DNA of 64,000 bases from Brachionus manjavacas (lineage: Eukaryota > Rotifera > Eurotatoria > Ploima > Brachionidae): assembly GCA_019054805.1 (NCBI GenBank), contig JAHQIY010000010.1, positions 3,517,501 to 3,581,500 of the forward strand, read 5' to 3'. Positions 10,158 through 21,695 of this stretch are shown in pieces (position 1 is the stretch's first letter; every line of letters starts with the position of its first letter). Under the pieces are notes generated by a model. It ran no database searches, was not told where the DNA came from, and saw only the letters and a list, made by a program, of their open reading frames with translations. A program made the translations under genes and the position numbers.

Positions 10158-11049
10158 ATTTGAATTTAAATAAACTTAAAAATATTTAATGATCAAAATT
10201 ATTTTCCAAAAAAGCGTTTAATCTATTTGATTAATTCTTTGCCACGGGATGGTCAAATGAAAATTCCTTTACTCTAACAGCTGAAATACTCATTTTTAGA
10301 GTCTATTTCATGTAAATCACTAAAATTACTCCAAGATCACTTTGATCCGTTGTTTTAGAAATTTTTGAGCTAGCTTTCAATTCGACATTTGTCATCGCTT
10401 TTGAGATTCCTGTTCCTTATACGCATCATTTCACATTTGACAATATTGAGGTCTACGCTTAATTATACTATGGAAATGGATCATTTTATTAAACTATAAT
10501 TCAAACTAAAAACTTCGCTGTTCCCTATTCAGGATGCACAAAGATAAGTAATAAATATATTTGTCACGTTTCTCAGTAGTAAGACGCCTATGTAAAATGC
10601 TTACAAATACATTTGGCACTAAGCTCACATCTTGACTTAATTTTAAGCTTGTGTTCTTGTGATTTTTGTGCGGTTATCTAGAGAAACAATCTTTAATTTG
10701 GTGCTTGTTTAATAATGAAATAAAGGATGTTTTTAAAAGAAACATATATCATAATAAAAATTAAAATATATATATATACTAAATAATATAATAATAATAA
10801 TTAAATTAGAATTCAGAAAGTCTTTAATTTTATAAGCATAAATCTTTGCTAATTTATGATAGACATTATGATGTTTCTTGTAATCATTTTTTTGTTGACC
10901 AATTTTTCCAATTTTTGATCAATATTTAAAAAAAAATTATAAAATAATTTTTTTATTTCATCGTTTATTTTTAGTAATACAATCTAAACAAATCCTATAT
11001 TAGATTGACTTGACATTAATTTAAAGTTTAATTATGCCTAATTTTCAGA
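10158..11049 (+). other. Duplicated 3' flank of the protease gene
   Basis: Non-coding flank found after every exon 2. It contains an AT dinucleotide stretch near 10766 and an AT-rich segment ending in the start of the GGACCG-rich repeat. No gene seen. Confidence 0.6.
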
Positions 11050-11190
11050 AACAGTGACCGTGTCCGCGTGAGCCTGGCAAACTTTAAGCGCCCGGTCAGC
11101 TTGGGGGTCTATTTCTTGGACCGCCAAATTAAACGGTCTATAATAAACGGGCGGCCCAAAAAACCGGGCAATTTTTTGGTTGGTTTTTTT
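11050..11190. repeat. GC-rich GGACCG/CGGTCC repeat family member
   Basis: A short GC-rich island (GGACCGCC, CCGGTCAGC, GGGCGGCCC) in AT-rich DNA. Copies lie near 16660-16790, 22600-22725 and 27305-27430. A diverged copy in the opposite orientation lies just beyond the array's right end at 41640-41830. Its absence from the minus unit suggests it arrived by insertion. Class unknown, perhaps one end of a DNA transposon. Confidence 0.6.
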
Positions 11191-11225
11191 ATAAAAAATT
11201 ATAAGCGCTGCTAATACTTAACTTG

Positions 11226-11482
11226 GCATAAGGGGTAGTGTACGAGAAAATCAAGAGAAACAAGCCGAAACTATGCGCTGTAGAAGTGCAAAATTTTCCT
11301 GAAGCCGAGATTGGCGATTTTGTTGCATTACTAATACCTGATGTTGATAAACTAAGAGATGTCAACTTAAAAATAAGAATTAGAACGGACAAAGTTGTTA
11401 AAAGCATTCATCAAGCAGTCAACGAGCTTTCAATTGGTGGCGGACAGGGTATGATCAAGTGTAATTGTACAAAACAATGTAC
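11226..11482 (+). pseudogene. Integrase C-terminal fragment (KRBA2-like)
   Basis: The frame contains E-I-G-D-F-V-A-L-L-I-P-D-V-D, then G-G-G-Q-G-M-I-K-C-N-C. This order (a short beta-strand module with P-x-V-D, a linker, then a G-Q-G-x-x-K-C-N-C Cys-rich tail) matches what I know of integrase-derived KRBA2-like proteins. It is cut at the Cys-rich tail by the TGTACA hairpin. This copy is in frame. The copies at 16850, 22786 and 27493 carry a two-base insertion (AAATATCTTCC versus AAATTTTCC) that shifts the frame. Confidence 0.5.
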
Positions 11483-11518
11483 AATTGCTTTGTACATTAT
11501 ACATTGTTTTGTACAATT
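11463..11518. repeat. Perfect hairpin with 19-bp TGTACA-rich arms
   Basis: Arms 11463-11481 and 11500-11518 are exact reverse complements with an 18-base loop. Identical hairpins occur at 17072-17127, 18306-18361, 23009-23064, 27717-27772, 28943-28998, 33025-33080, 37105-37160 and 38990-39045. The minus unit has only a 7-bp version near 3800-3835. Confidence 0.9.
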
Positions 11519-11559
11519 GTTTTGTTTTGTAGAATTGTCAAACTTGTTGTACAAGTGTA

Positions 11560-11660
11560 TTCCGATTCTATCAAAGACACCTTTAATGGGAATTGCTTTC
11601 GCAGGATGTTTCTTTTCGGGAGCTAAATTATTTCTCTTGCACACTTCGCAACTTTACAAA
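11560..11660 (-). pseudogene. Short gypsy integrase piece beside the hairpin
   Basis: On the minus strand this reads the junction of zinc-binding module and integrase core (C-K-R-N-N-L-A-P, then I-P-I-K-G-V-F-D-R-I-G), as at 9150-9220. It is isolated from the rest of the element and repeated after each hairpin in the array, except at 17200 and 27840, where it is cut short by a jump into the intron. Confidence 0.75.
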
Positions 11661-11675
11661 AAGAAGTAAAAAAAA

Positions 11676-11861
11676 ATGGAACTAACTTCGTACAAAGCAT
11701 CCGCTGAAAGCTCCGTAAAAAATACATTAAGAAGAAACCTGGAAATATTGTTAACAATTACTGGAAAAGTTCTCAAATGTTTTCGAAATTGTGTTCACAA
11801 TGGAAGCAATAATGCTGGAGAAGGAAGAAGTGATTACAAAATGAATGGTTCTTCCATTTGA
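11676..11861 (+). CDS. Small ORF of 61 residues, repeated in the array
   Basis: An ATG frame of 61 codons, basic and Ser/Asn-rich (M-E-L-T-S-Y-K, T-L-R-R-N-L). Further copies at 29156-29341, 33238-33423, 37318-37503 and 39203-39388 stay open, with one replacement (C to Y in V-L-K-C-F). I do not recognise it. It lies between the short gypsy piece and the gypsy 3' end and may just be retroelement sequence. Its importance is that its first 30 codons are fused in frame to protease exon 1 at 18519 and 23222. Confidence 0.3.
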   Translation: MELTSYKASAESSVKNTLRRNLEILLTITGKVLKCFRNCVHNGSNNAGEGRSDYKMNGSSI

Positions 11862-11967
11862 TTAAAAAATTATATTTTCTTGTTTTTATTTAATCGATGC
11901 TTTTATATTTTTTCAACTTCAAAAATAGCTTCCTTTCCCTCGTTAGGAGAAGGCGACTTATCTAATT

Positions 11968-13345
11968 TTAATCTCTGGAGTGAAAATGTGTCGGACAGCT
12001 TCTGCTTGAAGTCATCTTGACAATGTGATTTAAATTTTTTGTTTGACCTAGAACAGTGAACGGGCCACGATATTTTGGGTGTAATTTTCGATTCAGTCCC
12101 ATGACTCGGATCCAGACCTTTGAGCCAGTAGATATTTTTATTATTTTGAGCCTAAATTTGGAGCATTCTGCTTTATGTATGTTCTGGAGTGCTGTCGGAT
12201 ATTTATCTCGATCAGATCTTTTATTTGCTTAACACGTTTATCTACTGCATCGTGTTTAAAATCGGGATCGATGGAACTCCAGTCGTTGTATCCATTCACT
12301 TCTCTACCGAACATTAGTTCAAATGGGGAGAACTTTGTTGCTGAGTGTATTCTTGTACGATATGCTAGAAATACGAATAGAAACCATTTAGACTAATCTC
12401 CTGAATTTTGCTCAGAATATTTTCTTAAACAACTTACTTTTTCTTTGTTCAAGCGCTCAACTTAGCTATTAGTGCTGGGGTGATATGCGGATGTAATGAC
12501 ATGCTCATATCCGACTCGTAAAATAAGATTTTCAACAATTTGTTTATTAAATTCTATACCTTGATCAGACATAAACACTTTGGTGGTCCAAATGTACATA
12601 TGAATTTCCATGGAATGTTAGCAATTTCTTAAGCTGATTTACCTTTAATAGGTTCGGCAAAGGGAAACATGGTTAAGCATACGTTAATGACCATTATTCC
12701 AGTGAAACCTTTCTCTGTTACCGGTAGACCGAATACCTAGTGTATTCCGATTCTATCAAAGACACCTTTAATGGGAATTGCTTTCACAGGATGTTCCTTT
12801 GCGGGAGCTAAATTATTTCTCTTGCACACTTCGCAACTTTGTACCAAAGCTTCAATGTCTTTATCCATGTTTTTCGAAAAGTATTCCTCTTTAATTCGTT
12901 TGGTTGTTGATTCGAACTTGAAGTTACCCAAAACATGTGCTTTCAAAATAATACCGATTCTGTTACTAGGTTTCGGTGCCAAGCGTGAGATATTATCTCG
13001 TCCCATATAAAAAATTTCATCATTTTCTCTTACGTAAAAAAACTGAGTTGCTGCTTTTTCAATTCTTTTAAATTGCTTTTTTGACAATTCATTTTGAAAA
13101 GGACCATTTGTTAGATAATACAGTAATGTGTCATCTACATTACTGTATTATCGTTTTGAGCCGTCTTTTTGGGCATCGAGACAACTGGTGCCGACCATGG
13201 TGAGCTTGATTCTTCAATTAAATCATTTTTAAGCATAGACTGTACTTCTTTCCTAATATGGTCTCTTTCCATAACAGACTTTCTGTTTATTGGTGTGTAA
13301 CAAGTCCGGAAAATAACTAGAAGGATATCAGGTTTATGACATCCA
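11968..13345 (-). pseudogene. Gypsy remnant, minus-strand copy upstream of exon 1
   Basis: Near-identical inverted counterpart of 8630-9866, extending further at the 3' end: it includes the integrase C-terminal GPY/F-type module (K-Y-R-G-P-F-T-V) ending at the stop at about 11968. It has the same RT-to-integrase deletion with palindrome (13114-13152) and the same in-frame stops. It lies head-to-head with exon 1 at 13756. Confidence 0.8.
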
Positions 13346-13717
13346 ACAGAAAATATTGAGATAGTGATTTTGCCTTAATTTTATCTTTCACTGAACTAAC
13401 ATTGTATCTCTTAATTTTAAAGATTTTAAATAATTCAAATAAGGATTTTTTGTTGATATTCAGGGTTTGGATTTATTTTTCCAAGCAGGATACTATACTT
13501 AAGTCAAATTTTAAAATCAAAAGTATTTATGTTAGTTGTGTTCAAATATGCAATAGAATTTTTTCTTCTCTTAAAAAATAAAAAAACGTGACTTTAACAA
13601 CAACTTTGCAAAAAATAAAACTTTTTTAGTTATGTGTATTTCATTCTTAATTCATATAATTAAAACTTAATTTCAAATGCATTTAGTGAAGCAGAAAAAA
13701 TTACATCAATTATCTTG

Positions 13718-13725
13718 TATAAAAA
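13718..13725 (+). promoter_or_regulatory. Putative TATA box before orphan exon 1
   Basis: TATAAAAA 31-38 bases before the ATG at 13756, identical in sequence and spacing to the intact gene's promoter, so this orphan exon could still be transcribed. Inference. Confidence 0.4.
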
Positions 13726-13755
13726 AGCAATGATTTAACACTTTTTATAATCAAA

Positions 13756-14274
13756 ATGCTACATATTCAAAAAAGAATTATTAAGATCCTGTTTGTTGTA
13801 TTTTTAGTCAACAAGAATGTAAATTCTTTGGCTAATCTTCAGAGAAAAACTGAGTTGAACCCAGGGCGCCCATTTTTTAAAATTGCCAATGAAAAAAAAT
13901 CAATGCCCAGGAATTCAGATGAAATTAACCCAACTGAATGTGGAAGACGGATTGATGAAATAAGAGGTAGGGATCTGAATAAAATTGTTGGTGGTCAAGT
14001 GGCAGATCCTGAAGATTGGGGCTGGCAAACAGCTCTTGAGTATAATGGGCGATTTGTTTGCGGAGGATCTTTGATTAACTCCCAGTGGGTTCTTACAGCT
14101 GCACATTGTGTTGACGATAAAAATATTGAATCTAATTTTATCTTGAGGTTTGGATTACATGATAGAGAAAATCCAGAGTCATATTCCACAGAAAGAAGAA
14201 TCAATAAGATAATAATTCACCCAAATTACATTAATGGAAATTATGTTAATGATATTGCATTGATGAATTTAAGT
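13756..14274 (+). CDS. Protease exon 1, intact but orphaned copy
   Basis: Encodes the same 173 residues as exon 1 of the intact gene: signal peptide, pro-region Cys, N-K-I-V-G-G cleavage site, T-A-A-H-C and N-D-I-A-L. A perfect GTAAGT donor follows. The intron is broken at about 16367, where it jumps into the 3'-flank/GGACCG repeat, so its own exon 2 is gone. The nearest acceptor and exon 2 lie at 21204, about 6.9 kb away, past another splice donor at 18684. A full protease mRNA is possible in principle, but only by long-range splicing. Confidence 0.7.
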
Positions 14275-16367
14275 GTAAGTCAATAATTTAATTTTATTTT
14301 CAAAACTTTTACAGTTTGAGATTTTGAAATTTATTCAGGTAAGAAAATATGTCCACTCCAAATTCTTAGGAATAATAGGGACCGATTGAAATAAGTTTAT
14401 ATAACTTCAAGAATGTAGAATTCGACACAGTCTTTTCATCAGGTTAAAATTGATTAAAAATCGCAAATAATTAAATTATTATTCAAACAAAAAATTTCGA
14501 TTTTCCCAATTCAAATTTGCTTCAAACTTTTGAATGTTTGAGCAGGAGTCGAACAGGCTTCGAGTATGCATTAACGGGGTTGCATTAAGATTTGGAAGGT
14601 TTTCTTGGGGAGACTTCTAAGACCACTATGAACAACAACTCTTGTAACCAGTTACCTTGTTGTTAAAATTGTTTATTGAAGTATTCACAAAATATGTGAA
14701 TAATTACTATTTTTTATAGTGACAATGTTTGGCTCAAGAAAGGAACGCTTTAAAATTATTCATTCAGAGAACGCATGCGTGATTAAGTTACGATAAAATT
14801 CTTAAGCTAAAATCTCAAATTCGCAATTTCATTTAATTCTTAAAAATCTAATAAGTCATGTGGTTTACTCACATGGCAGGTCTACACTCTTCCTAATGAG
14901 AATTCAAAAAGGAGACATATAAAATTTTTAATATTTTTATTATTAAAAAATTTCTCTTTTTAGACTCGAATAATAAAACTTAATAAAATAGATAGAATTT
15001 TAACAAATTTCAAATCAATTTTATTTAAAATATAATTATGGGGATTTCCCAGGGAACCTCGGACTGGCTAAAGCCTTCTTTCAGCCCTATGATTGAAATT
15101 TAAAGGAATTTTTGTTACTTGAAGAGATTAAGTGTCCGTTTATTTAAAAAAAAAAAAAAAAACCTTATTTTTTGATTTTTAAAGAAGCGCTCTATTTATA
15201 ACTTTTTTTTTTCGGATTAAATTGATTTTTTTGACAATTGCTTTTTTTCAATGTCTTCAAAGTGATTATATAGTTTAGTTTCGGATCTAATCTAATTCCG
15301 AGAAATAATGGATGTATATCTAGAGGGAATTCCTCATTTTCTATCTTCAGATTCAGTTTGTATTTTTTTGATAGTTATTTCTGAGACCAGCTCTGGTAAA
15401 AGTAATGTGACAAGTTTTACCCTTGTTTATTATTAAATCCCAGACGATCTGTGTATCTGGATTACTCGAAAATCAAAAAAAGAAATTATATTCAAATATA
15501 AAACATTTAAACAGCAATTTGCATGATTAAGACTATAAAAAATATAATCATTTCAAATTTTGAATATTATTTCGATTTAAAATTTAGTTTTTTCTTTGAG
15601 CCGTTGTTGACTTTTAACTAAAAAGTTTCTTTAATTTTTTTATTTCTTAAAATAGAATGGTCAGAGTTGATTTGAAATTTGAACAAGCTAAAAGATATTT
15701 AAAAGGTTGTAATTTAAAAAGTAAATTTCTAGTATAGGAATTTTAAGATTGAAAAAATTAGAAACCCGGGGTAAAAAAAAAGTTATTTAATAATTTAAAT
15801 GGGCTTATAATATAAAATGCTTATTTTTTAAATGGGCTCATAATGAAAAATTCATAGTTTTTGAAAAAAATTCGATTCTTCACAGAAAAAATAGAAAAAA
15901 GTACTAAAATAATTGATTAATTTTTGGTGAGCTTACAAATTGAAAAATTAAATGAAAACAATTTTTAAATTTATTTCTATTTCCGACTCATCTTTATCTT
16001 AATAATCATCATTGTCATTATCATCATCATCATCATTATCAACATTATCATCATCGTCAATAATCATTTCTTCGCCTGAACCAAAACCACATCACTACAT
16101 CTTGTGCATCATATATATTTGTAAGAGAAAAATAAAAAAATATAAAGAAGTTCTTTTTATTCTAATTTTTGGTGTGTTCACACTTTTTACAAATGATCTG
16201 TTTTAAAGTCTTAAGCATATGCAAAAATAATACCGTTCAAGAATGATGAAATAATGATCACGGGTGTGCAATTTTTTTAAAATTTTAAGCTCATGAGACT
16301 ATAAAAAAAATTTTTATAATACACACTGGGGCTATGATGAAATTCAGCTAAACTTCATACAAGTAAA
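14275..16367 (+). other. Truncated protease intron
   Basis: Matches the complete intron up to the segment with TTCATACAAGTA, then is fused to AT-rich 3' flank. With the exon and gypsy sequence before it, it forms the right arm (about 12107-16367) of the inverted repeat whose left arm is about 5600-9866. No gene. Confidence 0.75.
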
Positions 16368-17208
16368 AATTAAAATATATATATATACTAAATAATATAA
16401 TAATAATAATTAAATTAGAATTCAGAAAGTCTTTAATTTTATAAGCATAAATCTTTGCTAATTTATGATAGACATTATGATGTTTCTTGTAATCATTTTT
16501 TTGTTGACCAATTTTTCCAATTTTTGATCAATATTTAAAAAAAATAAAAAATAATTTTTTTATTTCATCGTTTATTTTTAGTAATACAATCTAAACAAAT
16601 CCTATATTAGATTGACTTGACATTAATTTAAAGTTTAATTATGCCTAATTTTCAGAAACAGTGACCGTGTCCGCGTGAGCCTGACAAACTTTAAGCGCCC
16701 GGTCAGCTAGGGGGTCTATTCTTTGGACCGCCAAATTAAACGGTCTATAATAAACGGGCGGCCCAAAAAACCGGGCAATTTTTTGGTTGGTTTTTTTATA
16801 AAAAATTATAAGCGCTGCTAATACTTAACTTGGCATAAGGGGTAGTGTACGAGAAAATCAAGAGAAACAAGCCGAAACTATGCGCTGTAGAAGTGCAAAA
16901 TATCTTCCTGAAGCCGAGATTGGCGATTTTGTTGCATTACTAATACCTGATGTTGATAAACTAAGAGATGTCAACTTAAAAATAAGAATTAGAACGGACA
17001 AAGTTGCTAAAAGCATTCATCAAGCAGTCAACGAGCTTTCAATTGGTGGCGGACAGGGTATGATCAAGTGTAATTGTACAAAACAATGTACAATTGCTTT
17101 GTACATTATACATTGTTTTGTACAATTGTTTTGTTTTGTAGAATTTTCAAACTTGTTGTACAAGTGTATTCCGATTCTATCAAAGACACCTTTAATGGGA
17201 ATTGCTTT
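16368..17208 (+). other. Array segment: 3' flank, GGACCG repeat, integrase-like fragment, hairpin
   Basis: Same order as 10760-11570. The integrase-like frame (about 16850-17085) carries the two-base insertion. At about 17209 the sequence jumps from the gypsy piece into the 5' third of the protease intron, making a chimeric open frame at 16880-17314 that has no coding meaning. Confidence 0.7.
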
Positions 17209-18518
17209 CTTTTTAATGTTTGAGCAGGAGTCGAACAGGCTTCGAGTATGCATTAACGGGGTTGCATTAAGATTTGGAAGGTTTTTCTTGGGGAGACTTC
17301 TAAGACCACTATGAACAACAACTCTTGTAACCAGTTACCTTGTTGTTAAACTTGTTTATTGAAGTATTCACAAAATATGTGAATAATTTCTTTTTTTTAT
17401 AGTGACAATGTTTGGCTCAAGAAAGGAACGCTTTAAAATGTTTGAATGAATTAATCATTCAGAGAACGCATGCGTGATTAAGTTACGATAAAATTCTTAA
17501 GCTAAAATCTCAAATTCGCAATTTCATTTAATTCTTAAAAATCTAATAAGTCATGTGGTTTACTCACATGGCAGGTCTACACTCTTCCTAATGAGAATTC
17601 AAAAAGGAGACATATAAAATTTTTAATATTTTTATTATTAAAAAATTTCTCTTTTTAGACTCGAATAATAAAACTTAATAAAATAGATAGAATTTTAACA
17701 AATTTCAAATCAATTTTATTTAAAATATAATTATGGGGATTTCCCCAGGGAACCTCAGACTGGCTAAAGCCTTCTTTCAGCCCTATGATTGAAATTTAAA
17801 GGAATTTTTGTTACTTGAAGAGATTAAGTGTCCGTTTATTTAAAAAAAAAAAAAAAAACCTTATTTTTTGATTTTTAAAGAAGCGCTCTATTTATAACTT
17901 TTTTTTTTCGGATTAAATTGATTTTTTTGACAATTGCTTTTTTTCAATGTCTTCAAAGTGATTATATAGTTTAGTTTCGGATCTAATCTAATTCCGAGAA
18001 ATAATGGATGTATATCTAGAGGGAATTCCTCATTTTCTATCTTCAGATTCAGTTTGTATTTTTTTTGATAGTTATTTCTGAGACCAGCTCTGGTAAAAGT
18101 AATGTGACAAGTTTTACCCTTATTTATTATTAAATCCCAGACGATCTGTGTATCTGGATTACTCGAATATCAAAAAAGAAATTATATTCAAATATAAAAC
18201 ATTTAAACATCAATTTGCATGATTAAGACTATAAAAAATATAAAAAGCATTCATCAAGCAGTCAACGAGCTTTCAATTGGTGGCGGACAGGGTATGATCA
18301 AGTGTAATTGTACAAAACAATGTACAATTGCTTTGTACATTATACATTGTTTTGTACAATTGTTTTGTTTTGTAGAATTGTCAAACTTGTTGTACAAGTG
18401 TATTCCGATTCTATCAAAGACACCTTTAATGGGAATTGCTTTCGCAGGATGTTTCTTTTCGGGAGCTAAATTATTTCTCTTGCACACTTCGCAACTTTAC
18501 AAAAAGAAGTAAAAAAAA
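17209..18518 (+). other. Array segment: intron part, then hairpin block
   Basis: Intron sequence to the recurrent junction at 18242/18243, then the last part of the integrase-like fragment, the hairpin (18306-18361) and the short gypsy piece. It corresponds to 27850-29155 with a shift of about 10.64 kb, so a block larger than one unit was copied. Confidence 0.7.
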
Positions 18519-21500
18519 ATGGAACTAACTTCGTACAAAGCATCCGCTGAAAGCTCCGTAAAAAATACATTAAGAAGAAACCTGGAAATATTGTTAACAA
18601 TTACTGGAATCAATAAGATAATAATTCACCCAAATTACATTAATGGAAATTATGTTAATGATATTGCATTGATGAATTTAAGTGTAAGTCAATTATTTAA
18701 TTTTATTTTCAAAACTTTTACAGTTTGAGATTTTGAAATTTATTCAGGTAAGAAAATATGTCCACTCCAAATTCTTAGGAATAATAGGGACCGATTGAAA
18801 TAAGTTTATATAACTTCAAGAATGTAGAATTCGACACAGTCTTTTCATCAGGTTAAAATTGATTAAAAATCGCAAATAATTAAATTATTATTCAAACAAA
18901 AAATTTCGATTTTCCCAATTCAAATTTGCTTCAAACTTTTGAATGTTTGAGCAGGAGTCGAACAGGCTTCGAGTATGCATTAACGGGGTTGCATTAAGAT
19001 TTGGAAGGTTTTCTTGGGGAGACTTCTAAGACCACTATGAACAACAACTCTTGTAACCAGTTACCTTGTTGTTAAAATTGTTTATTGAAGTATTCACAAA
19101 ATATGTGAATAATTTCTATTTTTTATAGTGACAATGTTTGGCTCAAGAAAGGAACGCTTTAAAATGTTTGAATGAATTAATCATTCAGAGAACGCATGCG
19201 TGATTAAGTTACGATAAAATTCTTAAGCTAAAATCTCAAATTCGCAATTTCATTTAATTCTTAAAAATCTAATAAGTCATGTGGTTTACTCACATGGCAG
19301 GTCTACACTCTTCCTAATGAGAATTCAAAAAGGAGACATATAAAATTTTTAATATTTTTATTATTAAAAAATTTCTCTTTTTAGACTCGAATAATAAAAC
19401 TTAATAAAATAGATAGAATTTTAACAAATTTCAAATCAATTTTATTTAAAATATAATTATGGGGATTTCCCCAGGGAACCTCGGACTGGCTAAAGCCTTC
19501 TTTTAGCCCTATGATTGAAATTTAAAGGAATTTTTGTTACTTGAAGAGATTAAGTGTCCGTTTATTTAAAAAAAAAAAAAAAAAAAAACTTATTTTTTTA
19601 TTTTTAAAGAAGCGCTCTATTTATAAATTTTTTTTTTAGGATTAAATTGATTTTTTTGACAATTGCTTTTTTCAATGTCTTCAAAGTGATTATATAGTTT
19701 AGTTTCGGATCTAATCTAATTCCGAGAAATAATGGATGTATATCTAGAGGGAATTCCTCATTTTCTATCTTCAGATTCAGTTTGTATTTTTTTGATAGTT
19801 ATTTCTGAGACCAGCTCTGGTAAAAGTAATGTGACAAGTTTTACCCTTATTTATTATTAAATCCCAGACGATCTGTGTATCTGGATTACTCGAAAATCAA
19901 AAAAAGAAATTATATTCAAATATAAAACATTTAAACATCAATTTGCATGATTAAGACTATAAAAAATATAATCATTTCAAATTTTGAATATTATTTCGAT
20001 TTAAAATTGAATTTTTTCTTTGAGCCGTTGTTGACTTTTAACTAAAAAGTTTCTTTAATTTTTTTATTTCTTAAAATAGAATGGTTAGAGTTGATTTGAA
20101 ATTTGAACAAGCTAAAAGATATTTAAAAGGTTGTAATTTAAAAAGTAAATTTCTAGTATAGGAATTTTAAGATTGAAAAAATTAGAAACCCGGGGTAAAA
20201 AAAGTTATTTAATAATTTAAATGGGCTTATAATATAAAATGCTTATTTTTTAAATGGGCTCATAATGAAAAATTCATAGTTTTTGAAAAAAATTCGATTC
20301 TTCACAGAAAAAATAGAAAAAAGTACTAAAATAATTGATTAATTTTTGGTGAGCTTACAAATTAAAAAAAATTAAATGAAAACAATTTTTAAATTTATTT
20401 CTATTTCCGACTCATCTTTATCTTAATAATCATCATTGTCATTATCATCATCATCATCATTATCAACATTATCATCATCGTCAATAATCATTTCTTCGCC
20501 TGAACCAAAACCACATCACTACATCTTGTGCATCATATATATTTGTAAGAGAAAAATAAAAAAATATAAAGAAGTTCTTTTTATTCTAATTTTTGGTGTG
20601 TTCACACTTTTTACAAATGATCTGTTTTAAAGTCTTAAGCATATGCAAAAATAATACCGTTCAAGAATTATGAAATAATGATCACGGGTGTGCAATTTTT
20701 TAAAATTTTAAGCTCATGAGACTATAAAAAAATTTTTTATAATACACACTGGGGCTATGATGAAATTCAGCTTAACTTCATACAAGTATATAAAAGTTTT
20801 TAAATTAAAATCCCGGGGTTATAATTAAACTTTTTTGAAAAACCCAGAGCTTCTAGTTTATATTATGGTGGTGGGGCAATAGCTAAAACCATACTTGTAC
20901 CCCGGGTTAGTAAACAAGAGTTTACGGTACTATTTATTTGGTTGAGGACAATTTTAAAATTTAAAGCGGTGCAGTTTACAATCATGTTTTAGCTCAAATT
21001 TATTAATTAAAAATTTACTCAAGTAATAAATAATTTTTTTAAAATACAAAAATTTAAAAAAAAATTAAAATTTTTATTATCACACGATATTTTTTTTAAA
21101 CTATAATAAAATTTTTGAAAAAAATACAGTCAAAAAAAGATTAAAAGAAGTTGCTCTTTTAAATTAACTTTGAAAATTCGTTTAAAATTTTAAATTTTCT
21201 CAGATGCCTTTGAGTTACACTGATCAAATTTTGCCTATTTGTATTCCAGATCAAAGTCAAAATTTTGCTGATGAGAGCAGTTGGGCCACCGGTTGGGGTA
21301 GTCTTCAATTTTCTGGAACTCCTACTAGATTTCTTTTGGAAGTTGAGATGCCTGTTTTAAGCAATTCAAGATGCAAGGACAAATATTCAATAGTAGAGAC
21401 ACAAATTGCTTTATGTGCAGGTGAAAAAGATCAGAATAAGGATACTTGTCAAGGCGATTCAGGAGGTCCATTGGTTGTAAAATCCAACAATAAATGGTTC

Positions 21501-21695
21501 TTAGCAGGAATTACTAGTTGGGGAAATGGTTGTGGTGATGCCGGTGTTTATACTAGAACAAGTTTTTATAAAAATTGGATATTAGAAAACATTGGATCAT
21601 CAAATTCTGAATCAAATTCTGAATCATTTAGCAGTTCTTTTCTTATTCATTCTTTTTTGACAAATGGTTTTATTTTATTAATTTATTATTTTTAA
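18519..21695 (+). CDS. Chimeric protease-like gene lacking the catalytic His (copy 1)
   Basis: Model: exon A 18519-18683 (55 codons), intron 18684-21203 (GTAAGT...TCAG, 2520 bases), exon 2 21204-21695; 218 residues. Exon A is the first 30 codons of the small ORF joined in frame, at a GAA microhomology near 18606, to the last 25 codons of protease exon 1 (I-N-K-I-I-I through N-D-I-A-L-M-N-L-S). The product keeps the catalytic Asp, the S1 Asp and the Ser in G-D-S-G-G-P. It lacks the signal peptide, pro-region, activation site and catalytic His, so it should not be an active protease. Exon 2 differs from the intact gene at E231K, G249D, the residue before the S1-wall Gly (G to A) and tail N to F. 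No promoter seen. It may be an unexpressed by-product of rearrangement. Confidence 0.55.

Noticed and set aside
11411-11644. 77-codon minus frame repeated through the array
   Set aside because: A true gypsy piece at its start, but the rest is antisense of the hairpin and integrase-like fragment.
16012-16206. Ser-rich 64-codon frame (also at 20436 and 25140)
   Set aside because: It is the ATC microsatellite in the protease intron read as protein; its 5' part is simple repeat.
16880-17314. 144-codon frame (also at 27525)
   Set aside because: Chimera of frameshifted integrase-like sequence, hairpin, antisense gypsy and intron. Open only because of the junction.
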